Part shown: piece after piece, positions 24,346 through 46,185 of the stretch
Numbering within the stretch: the first letter of the stretch is position 1
How the letters are laid out: every line of letters starts with the position of its first letter
Source of the DNA: Halocaridina rubra
Taxonomy: Eukaryota; Arthropoda; Malacostraca; Decapoda; Atyidae
Assembly: GCA_037179515.1 (NCBI GenBank)
Contig: JAXCGZ010000105.1
Location: forward strand, 81,001-145,000
Direction: 5' to 3'
DNA length: 64,000 nucleotides
Program-made: the position numbers and the translations under genes
Notes under the pieces: model-generated
The model's database searches: none
Told to the model about the DNA's origin: nothing
Seen by the model: only the letters and a program-made list of their open reading frames with translations

Positions 24346-27254
24346 TTACAATGTCATCAGGGAGACTATTCCAGTGGCTTGCAATTCTTGAAAATAAAGA
24401 TTGTTCCTCTTGGTGGTTCGGTGTCTGAGATTTACCAGCTTCAGGCTGTGTCCTCTGATATTTGACCTGTCCTTTGCTGCTGCAAGTTGCAGAAGTTTAC
24501 CATCTTTGACTGAGTTGATACCGTGGAGTATTTTATAAGTTTGGATCATGTCGCCCCATATTCGTCTTTCATCCAGTGTAGTAAGTCCAAGATGGGTCAG
24601 CCTCTCCTCATATGGTAATTCAGATAGTTCAGGGACTAACTTTTTGCACTTTTTCAAACTTGTTAATATCTCAATGGGTGTATGGGGCCCACGTCTGGTT
24701 ATTGTATTCCAGCCGGGGTCTACTCAGAGACTTGTACAACAGTAGAATATTTCCTTGTCCAGAAAGGTGTATGTTTTTCTAAGAAGTCCCACCGTGGAAT
24801 ATGTACTGGCTGCTGCCTTAGCTACTTGTAGTTTCAGCTTTATGTTTGGGGTAACAAATACACCTAGGGCCTTTTCTTCCTCAGTGACGTTTAGTGGGGT
24901 GTTGCCCATATAATACTGGTATTCGTGATTTCTCCTTCCTACACGCATCACTTTACACTTTTCCTCATTGAAATTACGGAGCTACCGTCTGGTCCACTCT
25001 AGTAGTCTTCTAATATCTTCCTGAAGTATATCTCCATCCTGATTCTTCTAAATAGTTTAGCATCGTCGACAAAAAGCTTACTACTGGCCTGCACAGACTC
25101 CATTAGGTCGTTTATAAATACTAGGAAAAGTATTGGCCCAAGTACACTTCCCTAGGGTACTCCACTCCAGACCTGTAACCATTCTGAATATGTGCCTCCA
25201 ATGAAAACACGCTAAACCCTCCTGCAGAGAAAGTTTTTAACCCATGCTAAGATGTCTCCTGAGATTCCCACTGCTCTTAACTTGTTTAGTAGGCGAAGAT
25301 GAAGTACAATGTCGAAAGCTTTCCCATAGTTTAAATAAACAATGTCATCATAATCACCATCATCTAGCAAGTCCTCAAGCTCCTCAAAGAACTCTAAAAG
25401 CTGTGTCAAGCATGATCTCCCAGATCTGAATCCTTGTTGTGAACTGCCAAGAAGACAACTTTTCTCTAGATGTTCGACAGTTTTTCGTTAGAGCAGTTTC
25501 TCCATACTTTTACACGGGACTGAAGTTAGGCTTATGGGCCTGTAGTTAAGTGGGTTTGTTTTATCTCCTTTCTTGTAGATTGGGGTGATGTTCGCCTTTC
25601 TCCAATCATTTGGTATCTCTTTATTGGTGAATGTCTGTTTGAAAAGTGTCCACATGAGAAACGCAAGTATAGAGGCACACTCCTTCAACACTTTGGGGTG
25701 GACCCCATCCGGTCCTGGAGCAAAATATTCTCGGAGGCCTTCCAAGATTTTCCTTACTTCTACCGTGAAGTCACAAACATTCAGTTGTTCACCCTCAAAT
25801 CGGTTTTCGGCATTAGGAATGTGGGTTTCTGTTTCTTTGAGGAAAATTTTTTGGAACTCCTTATTCAATAGTTCACATGCCTCTTGGGGGTTTTGTGTTA
25901 ATATTCCATTTGGTTGTCTGAGCCTTGTCACTGCTTCCTTTAACCTGGTTTTACTTCGAGCATATGCATAGAAGGCACAAGTGTTTATCCTAACATCCTG
26001 TACAAGCAACTTCTCAAATAGGTAAATTCCTTCTCTAACAGCTCTGGTGGATTCATTCCTTACCCTCTGATATGCCCTGTATTTTGCGTGTGTTCTTCTC
26101 CGACGGTACCTGATCCAGGCTGCTTCCTTCTGTCAAATTTTTCTAAGGGTTCTGTGAGTCATCCATTTAGACCTGATATGTTTGATTTCATCTTGTCTTG
26201 TTACTTGTGAAGGAACACAGGCTTCAATTACTCGATTGTATGCTTCTGTGAATCCTCTTCACATTTCATTAACACTTTTATTTCCAAGATTATCTCAGTT
26301 TACCTGATTAAATATTATGTTTGCTTTTTCATAGTTACCCTTATAATAAAGTTCCTTATTTCTAAATCTATCATACTGTATAGCACATCTACAGCCATGT
26401 GAAAGACTAGGACATTGTGATTGCTGGTTCCAATTGGAGCTTTGTACTGTAAGTTGCTTATTTCTGATTCATTTTTGGCGAAGATGAGTTCTAACAGGGA
26501 TGGAGTATCACTTCCTCGGGCTCTGGAAAACTCTGTCGCATGTTGATGGAGGAAGGCATCCTGACAGGTTTCATTAAATTTGGCCTGTTCACTATGTGGT
26601 TCTCCATGTATAAAAGGTTTTCCAAGTCGATTTCTTTAAAATTGAAATCTCTGCAAATTAACGCTTGATTAACTCTAATATTACTTACATCCAAGAGTCT
26701 GTCTTATGCCTGCATTGTAAATATCCGAGGAGTTTGGTGACCTGTATACACACCCCAGTAGTATAATATTACCCTCAGAGTGCACTTCACGAAAAACTGC
26801 CTCAATCTGATCTTGAACCGTATTCGAACACTATTGAAGATATGTATTTCCTAACTAAAATTGCAACTCCTCCCCCAGCTCCATTAATTCTGTCCTTCCT
26901 ATACACTGTATAAATATTGCAATCAAAAAAATAGGCAGATGACTCTGCTGAGCTTAACTTTGTTTTTGTGATAAAAATAAATTTTGGTTTCTCCTTAACA
27001 ATAGCTAAACCTAAGAGTTCACATTTATTTTTGGTATTAATACCATCAATATTTGTGTAGATACAAGGTAGTTCCTCAATATCCTTTACAAAGATTGGGG
27101 TCCATGACCCGGAAGGGGGTCTTAAACCTGGGTTGGTGTTTTCTCTGTAGATTCCATTTATTGTTTGGGAGGGGTTTGAGCTGAAGTTTGTTTGATATCT
27201 CGTTCTGCAATCGGTACTGTTACAATTTTCAGTCTCCCGCTCACTACAATCCAC
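24346..27254 (-). pseudogene. CR1/L2-like ORF2 (endonuclease-reverse transcriptase), decayed
   Basis: The endonuclease begins near ELPCIYTNIDGINTKNKCEL. The ETKL motif that carries a catalytic Glu reads ITKTKL, and the GDFN motif reads CRDFNFKEID at about 26,640. The RT segment has PGPDGVHPKVLKE and PIYKKGDKTNPLNYRPISLT (25,488-26,009). Motif A reads LNYGKAFDIV and motif C reads FVDDAKLF at about 25,070. Catalytic positions of the endonuclease are therefore lost. The family is identified from the C-terminal part, where the protein is best preserved. Confidence 0.75.
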
Positions 27255-27432
27255 TTCCTCCTCATATCTCCCCGCCTCCTCAGGAATTCGTTTTTTTCCA
27301 TATCTCTCTGTGGCTAAATTGACGTGCTGATTGCTGCTGTCCTGGCATGATTCTTACATTTTGTCGAATAGGCATTGTCATTTCCTTCTGTTTGTCTCCC
27401 TCCTGTAGAATTTTCCACTTCATTTCCTCTTC

Positions 27433-28261
27433 TCAAAGCATCATCTTAAGATGCCGGGGTTTATCTTGTGAATGAGTATATCCTGTTGCTGTAGGTTGAG
27501 GATTTCGGTGATTTAGTTGTATCACAGTCCTCACATCTATTTCCCCCTCGACACCTAGGTCTTTGACTATTTTCTTTAGAAATATTACATCATCATTGAA
27601 TTTTCCATTGGGGTCTGTAGTCGTTGATTCTGGTACTCCTGACAAGATTAGATTAGGCCTCCTGGGGTCTTTCTGTCTTTCATCTTGGTGGTATTCATTT
27701 ATTTGTTTTTCAACAGTATCCTTGAAGTCTTCATTTTCACAGTAATCAGTTTTAGTTTCAAGATTTTCTATTTTCTCCTTGATTTCTCTTTCTATTTCCT
27801 TCATTTTGCTCGCAAGATCTTTCAGAAATTTCTTGGTAGTAAAGAGATCGAGAACATCACTTGAACATCCATTACAGTTATATGCTCTGCCATCTTTATC
27901 TCAAGAAGTTTAGAACTTCCCTAGACATTCCTACGCACTGACAATGATGCCACTTTCCACAGCCGTCACAGGCAATCCAATCTCTAGGTCCTGATTCTTA
28001 GTTATTAGTATGATTACAAATCCTGTTTGACCCACCTGCACATTTGTTTTCCTGGTTGGCAGCTCTCTGTTCATCTAAATATGTAGTTGCAGTCGTAATT
28101 TGTGGTAATTTAGGCCTACCTTTCATGTTCCTGTGTTGTTGCTGTGGTGTTGTTTGTTGCGTGTGGCCTCCTCTTTGTTTTGGTGTGGTCACGGTCATTC
28201 TGTAACCTCCTCCCCCTCCCCCACGCCCAACTGAACTCCTTGTATTCACTCTAAATGACAT
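27433..28261 (-). pseudogene. LINE ORF1 with PHD finger and coiled coil
   Basis: From a Met near 28,261 the frame is Arg/Gly/Gln-rich. It then shows a Cys/His cluster (DWIACDGCGKWHHCQCVGM) that fits the second half of a PHD zinc finger. A charged coiled coil follows (EIEREIKEKIENLE), and then RRPNLILSGVPES, an RNA-binding-like segment common in LINE ORF1 proteins. Stops interrupt it at about 27,998 and 27,900. PHD-type ORF1 proteins are known from CR1/L2-group LINEs. They bind the element RNA; the role of the finger is not established. Confidence 0.65.
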
Positions 28262-28521
28262 TGTATCACACATAAAACTGCAATATCTCAGTAGTAGAGT
28301 GCAAAAGTCAACGAACACAAGTTCGATCTCACTGTAGGTTGATAGGGAAAGCATCAAGCCTTAATCCTCCGACTCCAACATGTCTGTGTCTACCCCCATT
28401 CAGACGGGGACTAATTGTGACACAAAAACGGTGTATAGGCACTTATTTGTGTCACCTGTGCTGCAGCAACTTCCATTATCTTAGGAGATTAACTTAATGG
28501 GCCTTCTTTTTAGCATATGTA

Positions 28522-28524
<3 letters not shown>

Positions 28525-28596
<72 letters not shown>
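28525..28596. repeat. (TA)n microsatellite
   Basis: About 72 bp of TA dinucleotides just upstream (minus-strand sense) of the CR1/L2-like LINE. Confidence 0.95.
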
Positions 28597-35740
<7,144 letters not shown>

Positions 35741-35866
35741 TTTTGCCTCAACCTATAAGACTACTCTATTCGAATATGGAATGCACAGTCAGTAACTTGA
35801 TTCGAGTTATATGGATTTATTTTGTTTGATACTCTCATGATCTTGGAAAATTGCATTCTCTTTTTG

Positions 35867-35952
<86 letters not shown>

Positions 35953-36085
35953 ATATATATCAAAAAGAGAATGCAATTTCCCAAGGTCATGAGGGTATCA
36001 ACCAAAATAAATCCCTATATCTCAAATCGGTTACTGACTGTGCATATTATATTCGAATAAGGTAGTCTGATAGGTTGAGGCAAAA
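35741..36085. repeat. Large inverted repeat with (TA)n centre
   Basis: The left arm at about 35,741-35,868 (ttttgcctcaacctataaga ... gcattctctttttgatatat) is the complement of the right arm at about 35,960-36,085 (atatatcaaaaagagaatgc ... ctgataggttgaggcaaaa). I estimate close to nine in ten matching positions. About 90 bp of TA repeats form the centre. No terminus of a known family is seen, so it is either a foldback element or a local inverted duplication. Confidence 0.75.
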
Positions 36086-36094
36086 TACTGAGAT

Positions 36095-37656
36095 TGCATA
36101 TATACCTAATTCTTAGAATAACACGAAGATAGGTTCTCAGAAGTGCTGCATATTGTAATTTTCGCATAATGTAACGAGTGATTTTCCTTAAGAAACAATG
36201 ACAATGGGCATAGATACGTTTCACAACCGTACATGCGCACACTATGCCAAAGATATAAGATAAGTAAAACATATTTTAGAAGTACATAACAAAGCAGAAA
36301 GACCTGTAGTTATTTATATTAACATGCAAATAGTGTACAGTATAAAAGATATTGTATACAGATTTACTGTACAGTAAACAAATTAATGCACTCTATTATG
36401 CGGTGGGCAACAGGCATACACTGGGACGTGCATGATGGCGGTGAACACGAGGATGCAAACGTTTTGCCGCCTCCGTGTCAGCTGATGCACCCTTGCATGC
36501 TATTTCCCTGATGATATTATATCGCAAGTTTATTTGCTGTTTGTTCTTAATGTTTTTTTTCCATTCTCTTCATAATATCCGATCGCGTTAAGTGGTAGAA
36601 GAGGAGGAGGGTGCGGGAGAACGACTCTCTCTCTGTAAACGTTTTGCCGCCTCCATATTAGCTGATGCACCCTCGCACGCTATTTCCCTGACGAAATTAT
36701 ATCGCAAGTTTGTTTGCTGTTTGTTCTTAATGCTTTGTTCCATTCTCTTCATGATATCCAATCGCATTAAGCAGTAGAAGAGGAGGAGGATGCGGGAGAA
36801 CGAACCTCTATCTGCAAATGTTTTGCCGCCTCTGTATCACCCTCGCACGCTATTTCCCTGACGATATTATATCGCAAGTATGTACTTAGTGCTTTTTGCA
36901 GTTCTCTTCATAATATCCGATTGCATTAAGCGGTAGAAGAGGAGGAGGATGCGGGAGAACGAACCTTTCTCTGCAAATATTTTGCTGCCTCCGTATCAGC
37001 TGATGCACCCTCGCACGCTATTTCCCTGACGATGTTATATCGCAAGTTTGATTACTGTTCGTTCTTAATGCTTTTTTTCAATTTTCTTCATAATACCGGA
37101 TCACATTAAGCGGTAGAAGAGGAGGAGGATGCAGGAGAACAAACCTCTATCTACAAACGTTTTGCGGCCTCCATATCAGCTGATGCACCCTTGCACGCTA
37201 TTTCCCTGATGATATTATATTGCAAGTTTGTTTGCTGTTTGTTCTTAATGCTTTTTTTCAGTTCTCTTCTATATCCAATTGCATTAAGCGGTAGAAGAGG
37301 AGGAGGATGCAGGAGAACGAACTTCTATCTGCAAACGTTTTGCCGCCTCCATATCAGCTGATGCTCCCTAGCACGCTATTTCCATGACAATATTATATCG
37401 CAAGTTTGTTTGCTGTTTGTTCTTCATGCTTTTTTTCCATTATCTTCATAATATCCGATTGCATTAAGCGGTAGAAGAGGAGGAGAATGGTGGAAAAATG
37501 CCTCCAAGGCGGTCGCTTATTTACTAAAATGAAAAAAAAAAAATTCTAATTTTTTTGCATGGGCGTTATTCACGAATTTCGTATTTTTTTACTATTATTT
37601 TCTAGGGGCGTTATTCCAATTTCGCGGATTATAAACATGCATAAAAAGCGAACTAG

Positions 37657-37660
<4 letters not shown>
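36095..37660 (+). mobile_element. Non-autonomous Tigger relative E2 with internal tandem array
   Basis: The first 300 bp (gataggttctca, ttttcgcataatg, catagatacgtttcac, gcggtgggcaacaggca) match E1. The end (ggcgttattccaatttcgcg, gcgaactagg) runs into (TA)n at 37,661. The interior is the array at 36,450-37,500. There is no intact transposase. The autonomous parent appears to be the family of transposase C at 50-51 kb. Confidence 0.55.
36450..37500. repeat. Six-unit ~180-bp tandem array derived from Tigger transposase sequence
   Basis: Units start with gttttgccgcctcc or a variant at 36,461, 36,641, 36,820, about 36,979, 37,159 and 37,337, so spacing is 178-180 bp with one shortened unit. Each contains cagctgatgcaccctcgcac, tatatcgcaagtttgtttgc, tgtttgttcttaatgcttt and agcggtagaagaggaggagg. 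The first three segments correspond to the coding sequence of transposase C (minus strand, about 50,660-50,930) with an internal deletion. The last resembles its 3' flank near 49,455. Confidence 0.8.
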
Positions 37661-37690
<30 letters not shown>

Positions 37691-37694
37691 TATA

Positions 37695-37787
<93 letters not shown>
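37661..37787. repeat. (TA)n microsatellite with slips
   Basis: TA dinucleotides with a few TT/AA interruptions between E2 and the foldback element F3. Confidence 0.95.
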
Positions 37788-37791
<4 letters not shown>

Positions 37792-37948
37792 AGTAATCCC
37801 TCGTTTATCGCGGGGTTTCGGTTCTGGGACCAGCCGCGATAGGTGAATTTCTGCAAAGTAGGAACACTAAAAAGAAAAAGATTTTTTTTTTTTTTCACTT
37901 TTTCCACGAGTACAAAGAGGATTACGATATGAAAAAATCATCATCATC

Positions 37949-37949
<1 letters not shown>

Positions 37950-38019
<70 letters not shown>
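37950..38019. repeat. (TA)n microsatellite
   Basis: Internal TA tract of F3, at the position equivalent to 8,048-8,198 of F2. Confidence 0.9.
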
Positions 38020-38021
<2 letters not shown>

Positions 38022-38382
38022 ACATTTATTATCCTACTAGGAATCCTGTTCCATGCATCAGATACTCTACGGTATTACCAAGCCAATTTTCACCAATTGC
38101 CCTTCTGAACCTAAATTTATCAAGCTTAAATCCATTACCCATTACGAGTTCTGGTTTTATCATGAATTTTTAAAACTTTATTAATTATCACGCTTGTAAT
38201 GACCTGTCAGATGTGAAGGGATTATAAAAGATGTGTAATGAATATCCAGCTTTCTGCTGGGTTTTAATATACCTCTGCATTACTTTCATGATGTCTATTC
38301 CAAAAATTCTCCTTAGATCTTATTATTATTATTATTATTTTTAACAATAATTTTCCTTTGATGATGATTGTGGAGATTATTA

Positions 38383-38422
<40 letters not shown>

Positions 38423-38534
38423 CATTATTATTATTATTATTATTAATATCATTATTTTTGCGAATTTGTAATTAAACTATTATTTTTACAATAAATAATG
38501 TAGTTTGGGTTGAATGAACAAGAGTTAATTAAAG

Positions 38535-42565
<4,031 letters not shown>

Positions 42566-42572
42566 TCTCTCT

Positions 42573-42628
<56 letters not shown>
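42566..42628. repeat. (CT)n microsatellite, right of LINE insertion
   Basis: About 60 bp of CT dinucleotides with one CC slip. It continues the tract that is broken by the LINE. Confidence 0.95.
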
Positions 42629-42632
<4 letters not shown>

Positions 42633-43113
42633 ATTCTATTCTACCCAACCCCCCACACTCTCTTTGTCCCAGCCAACTAGGGAGGGGCACTGTACACAGT
42701 TATTAAAGTAAATAAACCAACAGCTGTACAATAATAATAATAATAATAATAATGATGATGATAATAATCTCCACAATAATTATCAAAGGAGAATTATTGT
42801 TGCCAATAATAATAATAATTATAATAGTATTAATAATAATAATAAGATCTAAGGAGAATTATTGGAAAAGACATCATGAAAGTAATGCAGAGGTATATTA
42901 AAACCCAGCAGAGAGCTGGATATTCATTACACATCTTTTATAAACCCTTCACATCTGACAGGTCATTACACTCTCCATTTCAGTTTCTCTTTACAGCCTG
43001 ATAAAGGCTGTTTTATTTTATCATTTTTTGGCCCATCCTGGTGTCATAATCATCTTAATTTTTTTTTCTTTTTTTTCCGCGATACAGTGAATCCGCGATA
43101 GAGCGAGGGATTA

Positions 43114-43117
<4 letters not shown>

Positions 43118-43202
<85 letters not shown>
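43118..43202. repeat. (TA)n microsatellite
   Basis: TA dinucleotides exactly between the right end of F3 and the left end of element G. Confidence 0.95.
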
Positions 43203-43205
<3 letters not shown>

Positions 43206-43797
43206 TGATCCCTCATTTATCGCGGGGTTCGGTTCCGGGACCGACCGCAATAGGTGAATTTCCGCGAAGTAGGATCACCCTGTATGTACATAGGTATTTT
43301 ACATTTATTTTTACGTTTACTGTACAAACCCTCTCTGTACTGTTAACAAACCATCCTTTACTTTATTAATAACAGCGTGCAAGCGTAAATTTATATGAAA
43401 GTGATAGGTAAACTTACGGTGAATGAGGTGGTAATGACCTGACATCGTCGAGAAGATTGCAGGTCACCGAACGAACCATATTATCATCATGTTCTTGTGA
43501 GAGTTGTTGGAGCGCTTTCATGTGTTCATACAGGCTGCCAGACGTTCGAGTGTAAGGCCAGGTTCTTCGATTTCCTCGTGGCTCAGTTACAAAGTGAATT
43601 GAATATACAGTACAGAGGAAAACCCTTGATCATTATGAAAAATATGGAAGTGGAGAGGCCAAGTATCCCATCAGTGATGTTTTGAAATACAGTATACTTT
43701 GGACTTTGCACAAACTGGTCTCAATTCAGGTCAGTTCAGAAACCAATTGTGTTCCTTCTCCTTCTATAATGGAGGTGGATGGCATTGAAAACTGTGA

Positions 43798-44010
43798 AAA
43801 TGACACTAATGCTCCCCCAGTAGAGGAAATCTCTTGTAAATCACACGTTATAGAAGATCTGCAGAAGTTGCTTGAAATTAAAGAGGAGTCTATTAAGACA
43901 AAGGAAATGATACTGATGCTCCCCCAGTAGAGAAAATCTCTTGTAAATCACACGTTAAAGAAGATCTGCAAGAGCCACTTGAAATTAAAGAGGGGCCTTT
44001 TGAGGCATAG
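43798..44010 (+). repeat. Tandem duplication of a 36-codon acidic segment
   Basis: Two direct copies 108 bp apart start at about 43,798 and 43,906. Each encodes TNAPPVEEISCKSH or TDAPPVEKISCKSH followed by EDLQ and LEIKE. The frame is kept (108 = 36 codons), which suggests duplication while coding. The second copy ends in a stop. The protein is not recognised. Confidence 0.65.
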
Positions 44011-44236
44011 GAGACTGTTATTGAAAGAACCCAACCCCTGAAGCATAACATATTAATAAGCACAACGCGAACTCAGCACATGTCAGTTAGACTGAACGAG
44101 TGAGGCAAGACAATGGAAGATGGTGGGAGAACCAAACTTCAATCAAAACGCCAGTCAGACCCCATGATACAGAACATACAGAAAAACAATTCTGTGATTT
44201 CTTCGTCTCCCACCCTTTCAGCCAATAGCATTCCAA

Positions 44237-44640
44237 GAACTATCTCACATAGGTGCGAGCCTTTGCATTTTCCAATACACGAATACAGTGTATGCTATCG
44301 TACAGTATTTCACATGGTGCAATACTGTGAGTGTAAATGATTAATTTTATGTTTTTTACTATTTTTTACTGTTTTATTATTCTTAGGCTAAGAAATACAT
44401 TTTTTTATCAATAAAATAATAAAGCTACTAGAAATTTTAATATATGCTAGCTCACGTAGGTGTGACCCTTTGGGTTTTCCGAAACGCTGATACCGGTATC
44501 GTACTTTCTATGGTGCAGAGTTACATGTTCAAATTTATGTCTTTTTTTACTATTTATTACTGTTAGGCTTGGAAATACATTTTTATATCAGTAAAGTAAT
44601 GAAAATATTTGTTTTCAATAAAATAATGAAAATACTGAAA
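44237..44640. repeat. ~200-bp direct duplication in element G
   Basis: Segments at about 44,237-44,440 and 44,443-44,640 share ctcacataggtgcgagcc / ctcacgtaggtgtgaccc, a following gctatcgtac / ggtatcgtac, atggtgca and a tactgtt..ttaggct..gaaatacattttt stretch. Confidence 0.55.
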
Positions 44641-45084
44641 ATTTTTGTTTTTTAATATTTTTGCATATACCCAGAAAAAAAAACTAGCCAATAAAAAACG
44701 CAATGCACTGAATTCGCGATAGGTGAACTGCGATATAGCGAGGGAATACTGTATATATATACAGAAATCTCTCGCTATATCGTGGTTCACCTATCACGAA
44801 ATCAGTGCATCGCGGTTTTTTTTTGGGCGAGTTTTTTTTTCTGGGTATATGCGAAAATATTAAAATTTTAAGAAATAAAAATTTTCAGTATTTTCATTAT
44901 TTTATTGAATTTTTTTTTTTTATTATTTTATTAATAAAAAAAATGTATTTCCCAGCCTAATAATAATAAAACAGTAAGAAATAGTAAAAAAAACTAAATT
45001 TTAACCTGTAACTCTGCACCACAGAATGTACAATACTGGTATCAGCGTTTCGGAAAACGCAAAGGGTCGCACCTACGTGAGCTA

Positions 45085-45091
<7 letters not shown>
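44441..45091. repeat. Large palindrome centred on ctgtatatatatacag
   Basis: The left arm (44,441-44,756) and right arm (44,757-45,091) are complementary over about 315-335 bp with small indels. The outer ends are tatatgctagctcacgtagg and cctacgtgagctagcatata. The inner ends are two Tigger-type termini meeting head to head at 44,753/44,761. It consists of the right third of element G and its inverted copy. Confidence 0.8.

Positions 45092-45160
<69 letters not shown>
45089..45160. repeat. (TA)n microsatellite
   Basis: TA dinucleotides between the palindrome and element H. Confidence 0.95.
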
Positions 45161-45163
<3 letters not shown>

Positions 45164-46117
45164 TCCTCATATAACGTCAGGGTTCTGTTCCTGAAAGGTG
45201 ACTTAAATTGAAAATCAACGTAAGTCGGAATTCACTTAGAGTCGAACCTGGGTCCCCTAAATTTTTTTTTATAGGGGGACCCTATGTTCCTAATGTTTCT
45301 TAGAAATTACTAAAACTAATCTAAATACTATTCCAAAACATTAATATTAACAAAATATACAGGTACAGTACAGGAACAGTATACTGTACATGTGCTGTAC
45401 AGTATAATAAAACAGCACATACATAAAAATATCTGTAATATATACACTACAATACCTGTACTGTGTTACTATATAGTACAAAACTGCAAATAGTACCTAT
45501 ACAGTGTACTGTACTCATGTGGTGTGCTTACATAGGGAATGAGAGATTTGCTTATCAGAAGAAAGCTTGCTATATTACCTGCTGACAAGACAGGGGCAGG
45601 CAGGTGAGTCTGGACGAGCAAATGAACAATCAATACATAATCTGTAGAAAACAAAGCCATACAATATAAAACACACATATAAACATAAAAATATTACACC
45701 AGTATCTAATATTTATCAAGTTAATGGTTTTATTTTTTTGTATATACAGTTGGTTATATTGAAAATTATATTGAATTTTTTTAATATTGGTGCCACATCT
45801 GCCAATTTCCACTGCTTGATTATCAATCCTAATTTTATTAAATTATAGAATAGTGCAGTTAGTGGACAACTAGGCTCTGCCTTGCACTTCTTTAATACTC
45901 GAGCATAAATTTCATTAGGTCCCGGAGATTTATGAGCCTCTAATTTATCTATTTCTTTTATTACATCCTCCCTCGTAATATTTGTTGTACTAAATATATT
46001 ATCGGGACAAAAACAAATTTATGAATGTATAAAAATGAAAAATAAAGGGATGAGCAAAAAGAAAATATTTTTTTAGCAGCCTTTGTCGTAAAATAGAAAC
46101 ACTGTTATATGAGAACT

Positions 46118-46120
<3 letters not shown>
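45161..46120 (-). mobile_element. Tigger element H, non-autonomous, with nested LINE piece
   Basis: The ends gagtcctcatataacgtcag at 45,161 and its partial complement (gttatatgagaactc) ending at about 46,118 are inverted. (TA)n lies on both sides. Near the left end, gttctgttcctg and cgtaagtcggaat match the complement of the 3' end of Tigger A2, so the orientation is minus. There is no transposase. A LINE RT fragment is inserted at 45,770-45,990. Confidence 0.6.
45775..45990 (-). pseudogene. LINE reverse transcriptase fragment inside element H
   Basis: The minus strand encodes about 70 residues with NITREDVIKEIDKLEAHKSP, GPNEIYARVLKKC and WKLADVAPILKK. This is the segment just before RT motif 1 in CR1/Jockey-group ORF2 proteins (compare APGPDGVHPKVLKE at about 25,680). 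It is truncated at both sides. Confidence 0.7.

Positions 46121-46185
<65 letters not shown>
46121..46185. repeat. (TA)n and poly-T
   Basis: About 30 bp of TA, then about 35 T. The T run is the complement of the poly-A end of the LINE that follows. Confidence 0.95.

Larger units (their letters stand above)
24150..28400 (-). mobile_element. CR1/L2-like LINE, almost full length
   Basis: Read on the minus strand, the order is ORF1 with a PHD finger (28,261-27,433), endonuclease (27,254-26,480), linker and reverse transcriptase (26,009-25,010), and a C-terminal part (24,951-24,346) ending in THLGLTTLDERRIWGDMIQT. That last pattern is typical of CR1/L2-group LINEs. Numerous frameshifts show it is old. 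Confidence 0.75.
43203..44756 (+). mobile_element. Tigger-type element G, degenerate
   Basis: The left terminus cagtgatccctcatttatcg lies at 43,204, with ccgcaataggtgaatttccg following. The right terminus (cgcgataggtgaactgcgat, then atagcgagggaatactgta) ends at about 44,753. TA repeats flank it on the left and a TA-rich palindrome centre on the right. The interior has only short ORFs. One (43,682-43,930) encodes an acidic segment repeated twice. No DDE motif is seen, so it is non-autonomous or too decayed. Confidence 0.55.

Noticed and set aside
36450..37500. CRISPR-like array
   Set aside because: The units are about 180 bp with no unique spacers, in a eukaryotic transposon context.
38264..38452. 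Poly-Ile frame on minus strand
   Set aside because: Translation of ATT-rich repeat in foldback element F3.
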